This document shows positions 1 through 4,512 of a stretch of 7,741 nt of DNA, piece by piece. The stretch comes from Actinomycetes bacterium (GTDB taxonomy: Bacteria > Actinomycetota > Actinomycetes > Mycobacteriales > Mycobacteriaceae), in the NCBI GenBank assembly GCA_023415515.1, contig JAEZKH010000308.1:1-7741 (forward strand). Reading direction: 5' to 3'. The notes beneath the pieces were generated by a model. That model did no database searches and was not told the origin of the DNA. It saw only the letters and a list, made by a program, of their open reading frames with translations. The position numbers and the translations under genes are program-made. The first letter of the stretch is position 1, and each line of letters opens with the position of its first letter.

Positions 1-80
1 GCCCGCGCTGCGCCCCCCCCCAGCCCGATGCCCGATGCGGCGCCGGTGACGAGCGCGATGCGCCCGGTCATCTCAGCCAT
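1..80 (-). CDS. Short-chain dehydrogenase/reductase (SDR), N-terminal fragment cut by the window edge
   Basis: Only the first 27 codons are present, read leftward from an ATG at 80. They encode an SDR N-terminus: a first beta strand (GRIALVTG, about residues 6-13) leading into the TGxxxGxG dinucleotide-binding loop (T12, G13, G17, G19). Proteins of this family are NAD(P)-dependent oxidoreductases on alcohol or ketone substrates; the substrate cannot be told from this fragment. The ATG lies inside the end of the upstream epimerase gene (8-nt overlap, ATGGCTGA), so the two are probably co-transcribed and translationally coupled. A second in-frame ATG at 71 (residue 4) could be the start instead. 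A run of nine G on the coding strand (13-21) falls just after the glycine motif, so the frame beyond it depends on that run being read correctly. The family call is firm; the function is open. Confidence 0.8.
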   Translation of the reverse strand, partial: MAEMTGRIALVTGAASGIGLGGGAAR

Positions 81-987
81 GCTGGGCTCGCAACCAGTCG
101 ATCTGGTCGACGAGCCCGGCCTCAAGCGTCCAGGCGGGCGCGTAGCCGAGATCGCGGGCGGTCGCGGTCAGGTCGTACGGACCTTGGCTGTCCCAATGCG
201 GCAGCAGTCCCGGCCCGATCTCGTAGCGGCTCCCCGGGATATGCTGCTCGAGCAGTCGTGCGGTCTCGTTGACGGTGACCTGCCGCCCGCCGGAGACGTT
301 GTAGACCGGCTGGGTCAGCGTCGTCGTGGTGGAGGCCAACCTGGCGGCGGTGGCCACGTCGGCGACGTGGACGAAGTGGAACGGGTGATCGCCGCCCGAC
401 TCGAGGACGAAAGCCTCCCCGCGCAATCCGGCCCGGATCATGTCGCCGAGCAGGCTCGGCATCCACAGGCCGGGCCCGTACACCTCGGTGACGCGCAGCG
501 AGACGATGTCCATCTCGTAGAGGGAGTTGTACACCGAACCGAACAACTCCCCTGCGACCTTCGTCACGCCGTACGGCGTTGTGGGGTTGGGTTTGATGGC
601 CTCGGTCACCTCCTCGTCGATCGGGACGGTGCCGACGGCACATTCCGACGAGAAGTTGACGATGCGGGTCACGCCTGTCATGCGCGCCGCCTCGTAGACC
701 GCAAGCGTCCCTTCGGCGTTCGCCTTGAACGTGGTCCACGGCAGGTCGATGGACACCCCTGGATGGCTCTGCCCCGCGGTGTGGATGATGCGGTCGACGT
801 CATAGCGGCGCAACGTCTCCGTCAGCCGAGGGATATCGAACAGTTCACCCTGCACCACGGTCATCCCGGCGCGGTCGTCGACCGAGAAGTCCCTGTCGTA
901 GGTGATGACCTTGCCGCCGTCGCCGAGCAGTTGATCGACCAGATGACGCCCGACGTAACCGCGGCCGCCCGTGACGAGAGTGGTCAT
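73..987 (-). CDS. NAD-dependent epimerase/dehydratase family protein (extended SDR), 304 aa
   Basis: This is a complete extended SDR of the nucleotide-sugar epimerase/dehydratase superfamily, presumed cytosolic. Visible hallmarks are the TGxxGxxG loop TGGRGYVG at residues 6-13, an acidic residue after the second strand (D31) that favours NAD over NADP, the strand ending in catalytic serine (NFSSE, 111-115), and the YxxxK pair Y139/K143 in TPYGVTK. The C-terminal substrate region includes HFVHVADVA (204-212) and a VSGGRQVTVNE segment typical of these epimerases. The length is normal for the family. The start at 987 is supported by an AGGAG (plus-strand 993-997) 5 nt upstream. It is followed by an overlapping SDR gene and lies divergent from a PucR-type regulator, which suggests a small inducible oxidoreductase operon. 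Sugar-nucleotide epimerase, dehydratase and hydroxysteroid-type reductase activities are all possible; the sequence alone does not decide. Confidence 0.88.
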   Translation of the reverse strand: MTTLVTGGRGYVGRHLVDQLLGDGGKVITYDRDFSVDDRAGMTVVQGELFDIPRLTETLRRYDVDRIIHTAGQSHPGVSIDLPWTTFKANAEGTLAVYEAARMTGVTRIVNFSSECAVGTVPIDEEVTEAIKPNPTTPYGVTKVAGELFGSVYNSLYEMDIVSLRVTEVYGPGLWMPSLLGDMIRAGLRGEAFVLESGGDHPFHFVHVADVATAARLASTTTTLTQPVYNVSGGRQVTVNETARLLEQHIPGSRYEIGPGLLPHWDSQGPYDLTATARDLGYAPAWTLEAGLVDQIDWLRAQHG

Positions 988-992
988 ATGCG

Positions 993-997
993 CTCCT
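993..997 (-). promoter_or_regulatory. Ribosome binding site of the epimerase gene
   Basis: On the minus strand this reads AGGAG and lies 5 nt before the ATG at 987. It is a strong Shine-Dalgarno match and fixes the start of the epimerase. Confidence 0.7.
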
Positions 998-1014
998 GAG
1001 TGTCGGATCGACTA

Positions 1015-1043
1015 AGAATGCAACCGCTCGTGGCCTGCGGCAA
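1015..1043 (-). promoter_or_regulatory. Candidate SigA-type promoter for the epimerase/SDR operon
   Basis: Read on the minus strand there is a -35-like TTGCCG (1043-1038), a 17-nt spacer, and a -10-like CATTCT (1020-1015). Transcription would start near 1008 and give a leader of about 20 nt carrying the AGGAG ribosome site. The -35 matches consensus at 4 of 6 positions and the -10 only partly, so this is a plausible guess from position and spacing, not a certain promoter. Confidence 0.35.
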
Positions 1044-1049
1044 CAGACG

Positions 1050-1055
1050 TAATGT
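1050..1055 (+). promoter_or_regulatory. Candidate -10 element for the PucR-family gene
   Basis: TAATGT fits the TANNNT pattern of mycobacterial -10 boxes. It would start transcription near 1062, about 30 nt before the ATG at 1092. No convincing -35 is visible and there is no clear Shine-Dalgarno before the ATG. An alternative is a leaderless transcript starting at or beside 1092 from the CAGAAT at 1081-1086. Weak evidence. Confidence 0.22.
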
Positions 1056-1068
1056 CAGGCGTTCGAGG

Positions 1069-1078
1069 CCATTAATGG
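1069..1078. promoter_or_regulatory. Perfect 10-bp palindrome CCATTAATGG, candidate operator
   Basis: A perfect palindrome in the 104-bp gap between the divergent epimerase and PucR-family genes, 13 nt before the regulator's ATG. Its AT-rich core stands out in GC-rich surroundings. Regulators with a C-terminal PucR helix-turn-helix commonly act on their own divergent region, so this is the best visible candidate for an autoregulatory operator. Binding is inferred only. Confidence 0.35.
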
Positions 1079-1091
1079 GTCAGAATGTCCT

Positions 1092-2591
1092 ATGAGCCTG
1101 ATATTGCGGCACGTCCTCGAGCACCCCCTGCTGCGGCGCGCACAGCCGTCGGTGCTCAGCGGACACGATCACCTCGACCATGTCGTGCGCTGGGTGCACA
1201 GTGCCGATCTGTACGACATCGCGCCGCTGTTGCGCGGCAATGAGATGCTGCTGACCAACGGCGTCGGCCTGGTGGGCGTCGACGAGACAGCGCGTCGGCT
1301 GTACGTTCAGCGGCTCGCCGAAAGCGGTGTCGCCGGACTGTGTTTCGAGGTCGGCCGGACCTTCGCCGAGGTTCCACCCGAGATGGTCGACGAGGCGGTC
1401 AACGTCGGCCTGCCCATCGTCGAGTTGCAGCCGGCACTTCGCTTCACCGAAGTGGCGGAGGCGGTGAACAGCGAGCTCATCGACCGGTCGGTGGCCCGTC
1501 TGCGCCATGCCGACGAGATCTCCCGCGCGCTCTCGGAGGCGCTGGCCCGCGGCGCCTCGCTGACCCAACTCGTCGAGCAGGTGGCCGCCACCCTCGGCAC
1601 ATGGGCGCGACTGTCCGATTACGCGGGCAGGATCGTCGTGCACGCGGGTCCGCCCGCCGGCGACGGACCGAGTTCCGAGGCGCCGGTGATGGTCGAAGGG
1701 ATGGCGTGGGGCCGGCTGACTGCAGGCATCGCCGGAATGCCGTCGGTTCTCGTCGAGGCGGTGATGGAGCGGGCGCCGACGGTGCTGGGGCTGTGCCTCA
1801 TCCGTGAGCAGAACGACGTCGCAGGTGGGCTGCGGGCGCAGCAGGTCCTGCTCCACCATCTGGTCGGTGACGACCCGACCGACCGAACGGTGCTCGATGC
1901 GCGGCTGCGCGCCGCAGCCGTCGCCACCGCGGACCACCAGTACGCCTGCATCGCGGTGGACCCGGCGCGCGTCGATTCCGCACCGCACGTCGTCGATGCG
2001 ATCGTGCGCCGGGTGGGCAGTGGTGTGTTCGGCCTCGTCGACGGAGTCCTGTGTGGTGTGGTGGCCGCGCCGTCAGGCCGCGCATCACCGAATCTCGCCA
2101 GGGCGGTCCGCGAAACGGCACTCGCCGAACTGGGTCCGCAGTCGCGGCTCTGCGCAACGGTCAGCCGCACCGTGCGCGACACCACCGACCTTCCGCGTGC
2201 GATGTCAGAGACCCTGGCCACGCTGCGCCTCGGTCAGGATCTGCACATGAACGACGCGGTTGTCGGGGTTCAGACAATGGCCCTCGAGCGGCTGCTCGCG
2301 GCGCGCGGCGACCACAGAGCCATGCGACAGTTCGTCGACGACCAACTGGGTGCGCTCACCCGCGCGGACTCCGCACGAAACAGCCAACTCACACACACGC
2401 TGGAGGTGCTCGCCTGCTGCGGAGGCAGCAAATCCAAAGCGGCCAAACAACTTCACGTGCGGCGTCAATCGTTGTACTACCGCCTCGACCAGATATCGCG
2501 GCTGCTCGACGTGGACCTCGACGATCCGAAGCAGTTGACTACCCTCGCTGTGGCGATCACCGCGGAGCGACTGGTGTACGCGGGGAAGTGA
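1092..2591 (+). CDS. PucR-family transcriptional regulator, 499 aa
   Basis: This is a DNA-binding regulator of the PucR/CdaR type, usually ligand-responsive and often controlling catabolic genes (purine, amine and sugar-acid pathways in characterised members). The N-terminal PucR domain spans about residues 5-125, with family-typical VRWVHSADL (32-40) and the IAPLLRGNEMLLTNG block (43-57). A long central region (about 130-400) fits the divergent GGDEF-like/CdaR middle domain but shows no GGDEF catalytic motif. The C-terminal helix-turn-helix of the PucR type covers about 433-495, with recognition region SKAAKQLHVRRQSLYYRL (448-465). The domain order and length are normal. The ATG at 1092 begins exactly where the family N-terminus begins, although no good ribosome site precedes it. 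It is divergent from the epimerase/SDR pair, its likeliest target. Its stop codon touches the stop of the convergent metallopeptidase gene with no base between them. Confidence 0.92.
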   Translation: MSLILRHVLEHPLLRRAQPSVLSGHDHLDHVVRWVHSADLYDIAPLLRGNEMLLTNGVGLVGVDETARRLYVQRLAESGVAGLCFEVGRTFAEVPPEMVDEAVNVGLPIVELQPALRFTEVAEAVNSELIDRSVARLRHADEISRALSEALARGASLTQLVEQVAATLGTWARLSDYAGRIVVHAGPPAGDGPSSEAPVMVEGMAWGRLTAGIAGMPSVLVEAVMERAPTVLGLCLIREQNDVAGGLRAQQVLLHHLVGDDPTDRTVLDARLRAAAVATADHQYACIAVDPARVDSAPHVVDAIVRRVGSGVFGLVDGVLCGVVAAPSGRASPNLARAVRETALAELGPQSRLCATVSRTVRDTTDLPRAMSETLATLRLGQDLHMNDAVVGVQTMALERLLAARGDHRAMRQFVDDQLGALTRADSARNSQLTHTLEVLACCGGSKSKAAKQLHVRRQSLYYRLDQISRLLDVDLDDPKQLTTLAVAITAERLVYAGK

Positions 2592-3617
2592 TCAGCTGGT
2601 CGTCTCCTCGACGACCGTGTGGATGAACCTCATCTTGTCCAGCACGGCGGGCGGTAGCACGAACGGGTAGAGGTCCTGCTTGCCCATCGAGCGATTCATC
2701 ATGTTCAACGCCCACGACAGCGGCAGCCACATGTCGATGATCTGGTCGAAGCCGCTTGGGCCGAGCACCTTGCGCTCGAACGTCGCGGCTGCGGGTGCGA
2801 AGCTGAAGGCCGCCGCGGTGTCGAGCGTGTCCCGGATGTGCAGATAGTGCGCGAACGTCTCGGCCCAGTCCTCGGCGGGATGCATTGTGGCGTAGGACGA
2901 CACGTAGTCGTCCTCCCACTGCGCGGGCGGACCGTCCTGATAGTGGCGGTCAAGCGCTGCCTGGTAGTCGGCGTCGGGATCACCGAACAGCTGCTGGAAC
3001 CGGTCCTTGTATCCGGGCACCGGGTCCACCAGCCGGAAGTAGTAGTAGTGGCCGATCTCGTGGCGAAAGTGCCCGAGCAGCGTCCGGTACGGCTCGTCCA
3101 TCGAGATGCGCAGTTGTTCGCGATGCACGTCATCACCCTCGGCGAGATCGAGGGTGATCACGCCGTTGTCGTGGCCGGTGAACACTTTCTCGTTCTCGCT
3201 GGAGAGCAGGTCGAAAGCCAACCCGAGATCGGGGTCCGCGTCGCGTCCGATGATCGGCAGCTTGAGTTCATGCAACTCCACGATCAATCGCCGCTTGGCC
3301 CTCTCGGAATCCGCGAACGCCGCGAGCGCCTTGGTGTCGCCGTCGGCGGGTCTGGTTCGGGTCAGCGCACAGGATACGCAGAGCCTTCGGACCGGCTGCT
3401 TCTCGACCAGCCAATTACATTCGGCCAGATGCAGATTCGCGCACAGCTCGTATTTGTCGGCGTCGATGAAGCCGGGTCGGGAACCTTCCTCGCCCGAGGC
3501 AATCACCAACAGGGCCGTGTCGTCGAGCGAGAAGCCAAGCGGGCTGCCGCACGACAGACACACCGAGTTCTCGAACGCCAACCGCTGCCCACATCTCGGA
3601 CAGATGAAATCACGCAT
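2592..3617 (-). CDS. Zinc-ribbon, HExxH putative zinc-binding metallopeptidase, 341 aa
   Basis: A putative zinc-dependent peptidase. The N-terminus is a zinc ribbon with CPRC (C6, C9) and CLSC (C20, C23). A second set of four cysteines follows (C59, C67, C80, C83), probably a second metal site. The catalytic region has HEIGH at 186-190, with H186 and H190 as zinc ligands and E187 as general base. An acidic stretch downstream, AEDWAETFAHY (248-258), probably supplies the third ligand (E249 or E253). There is no signal peptide or membrane segment, so the protein should be cytosolic. I chose ATG 3617 because the open frame upstream is low-complexity Arg/Ser-rich sequence lying on top of the transglutaminase gene. 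From 3617 the protein begins directly with the zinc ribbon, and the ATG sits in an 8-nt overlap (ATGCGTGA) with the preceding stop. It is the last gene of the ligase operon. Substrate unknown; proteolysis is inferred from the motif. Confidence 0.87.
   Translation of the reverse strand: MRDFICPRCGQRLAFENSVCLSCGSPLGFSLDDTALLVIASGEEGSRPGFIDADKYELCANLHLAECNWLVEKQPVRRLCVSCALTRTRPADGDTKALAAFADSERAKRRLIVELHELKLPIIGRDADPDLGLAFDLLSSENEKVFTGHDNGVITLDLAEGDDVHREQLRISMDEPYRTLLGHFRHEIGHYYYFRLVDPVPGYKDRFQQLFGDPDADYQAALDRHYQDGPPAQWEDDYVSSYATMHPAEDWAETFAHYLHIRDTLDTAAAFSFAPAAATFERKVLGPSGFDQIIDMWLPLSWALNMMNRSMGKQDLYPFVLPPAVLDKMRFIHTVVEETTS
2598..2616 (+). terminator. Short hairpin just after the PucR-family stop, possible terminator
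   Basis: GGTCGTC (2598-2604) and GACGACC (2610-2616) form a perfect 7-bp stem with a 5-nt loop, starting 7 nt after the regulator's stop codon. No T-run follows, and it lies inside the C-terminal codons of the convergent metallopeptidase gene, so it may simply be coding sequence. Mycobacterial terminators often lack a U-tail, which keeps the possibility open. Confidence 0.25.
3132..3158. repeat. Perfect 10-bp inverted repeat inside the metallopeptidase gene
   Basis: ATCACCCTCG (3132-3141) and CGAGGGTGAT (3149-3158) are exact reverse complements separated by 7 nt, so the mRNA can fold a strong 10-bp hairpin. It encodes residues 154-162, shortly before the HEIGH motif. It could be coincidence of codon use or an intragenic RNA structure; no T-run follows on either strand. 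Confidence 0.6.
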
Positions 3618-4512
3618 TGAGTACTTCCCCTTCGAAGGGCGCCACGTCGACCGACACATCGATGACGCTGCTCTCGGAATCGGTGTAGATGATGCCGCGC
3701 AGCGGCGGCACGTCGGCGTAGTCGCGGCCGAGAGCGACAGCGATGTAGCGCTCGTCGACCATCTGGTCGTTGGTCGGATCAAGGCCGAGCCACTGGTTGT
3801 GCGGAGTCCACACCGACGCCCATGCATGGGTGGCGTCGATGCCGACCATCCGGTCCTTCCCCGGCGGCGGATCGGTTGCCAGATACCCTGAAACATAGCC
3901 TGCGGCAAGGCCGTTGGCGCGGAGGCAGGCGATGGCCAGCCTGGTGAAGTCCTGGCAGACCCCTTCCCCGGCCGCCAGCACGTCAGCGACCCTGGTCGAC
4001 ACCGTCGTCGAACCCGATCGATAGGTGAAGTCGTGGAATATCCGCGACGTGAGATCGGTCAACACCTCGATCAGAGGCCGGCCGGAAGCGAAACTGGCAG
4101 ACGCGTAGTCGCGCACCCCGTCGGTGATCTCCGGTGGCTGGAGGTCGAGGGTGAACTCCGTCGCCAAAGCGCCGTCGGGGCCGACAGGGCGAGCGATTTC
4201 CCATGGCGCCAGCGCGGATCCGGCACCGTACAGTTCTTTCGGCGGCGGCTCCACCTCGACGACCGACTCGCTGGTGACCGACAGCGTGTGATGGCGTTCG
4301 GTCACGTGGAAGTACGAGCTCAGGTTTCCGTACGCATCCCTGCTCGTCGAGCTGTCGGTCGGTTCAGGATCGATGTGCAACGCGTGGGACAGACAACGCT
4401 GCCGGGCTGAGTCGCGGGGCGTGAGGAAGCCGCGGCCGTAAGAGCTCGTCACCACGTCGGAGTACCCGTAAATCGTTCGGTGAGTCACCCGGTATCGCCT
4501 CGTGCCGATCAC
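3610..4512 (-). CDS. Transglutaminase-like domain protein (bacterial, N-terminal beta domain plus papain-like fold), 300 aa
   Basis: The bacterial transglutaminase N-terminal domain spans about residues 5-90, with the typical opening YRVTHRTIYGYSD (7-19) and LTPRD (30-34). The transglutaminase core follows at about 145-260. The thiol catalytic triad is intact: C186 in GVCQDFT, H229 in DATHAW, and D245 in GLDPTND. Relatives act as cysteine peptidases or acyl/amide-exchange enzymes. No signal peptide is seen, so it should be cytosolic. The GTG at 4512 is preferred: it overlaps the stop of the upstream ATP-grasp gene as GTGA (4 nt), has GGGAG 5 nt upstream, and gives the usual family N-terminus; a GTG at 4542 would add 10 residues. 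It belongs to the same family as Mycobacterium tuberculosis Rv2409c, which, as I recall, also follows an ATP-grasp and an alpha-E gene. It presumably hydrolyses or transfers the amide product of the neighbouring ligase, which is inference. Confidence 0.9.
   Translation of the reverse strand: MIGTRRYRVTHRTIYGYSDVVTSSYGRGFLTPRDSARQRCLSHALHIDPEPTDSSTSRDAYGNLSSYFHVTERHHTLSVTSESVVEVEPPPKELYGAGSALAPWEIARPVGPDGALATEFTLDLQPPEITDGVRDYASASFASGRPLIEVLTDLTSRIFHDFTYRSGSTTVSTRVADVLAAGEGVCQDFTRLAIACLRANGLAAGYVSGYLATDPPPGKDRMVGIDATHAWASVWTPHNQWLGLDPTNDQMVDERYIAVALGRDYADVPPLRGIIYTDSESSVIDVSVDVAPFEGEVLNA

Noticed and set aside
28..999. Long plus-strand open frame of 323 codons opposite the epimerase
   Set aside because: It is antisense to a clearly recognisable epimerase, has Arg/Gly/Asp-rich composition typical of the reverse frame of GC-rich genes, and shows no domain.
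1838..2230. Possible GGDEF signalling enzyme in the middle of the PucR-family protein
   Set aside because: The region fits the degenerate middle domain of CdaR/PucR regulators, but no GGDEF or substrate-binding motif is present, so no cyclic-di-GMP activity is claimed.
3618..3908. 97-codon N-terminal extension of the metallopeptidase
   Set aside because: The extension is low-complexity Arg/Ser/Thr sequence overlying the conserved C-terminal half of the transglutaminase gene. The zinc ribbon begins right after ATG 3617, which sits in a coupling overlap.
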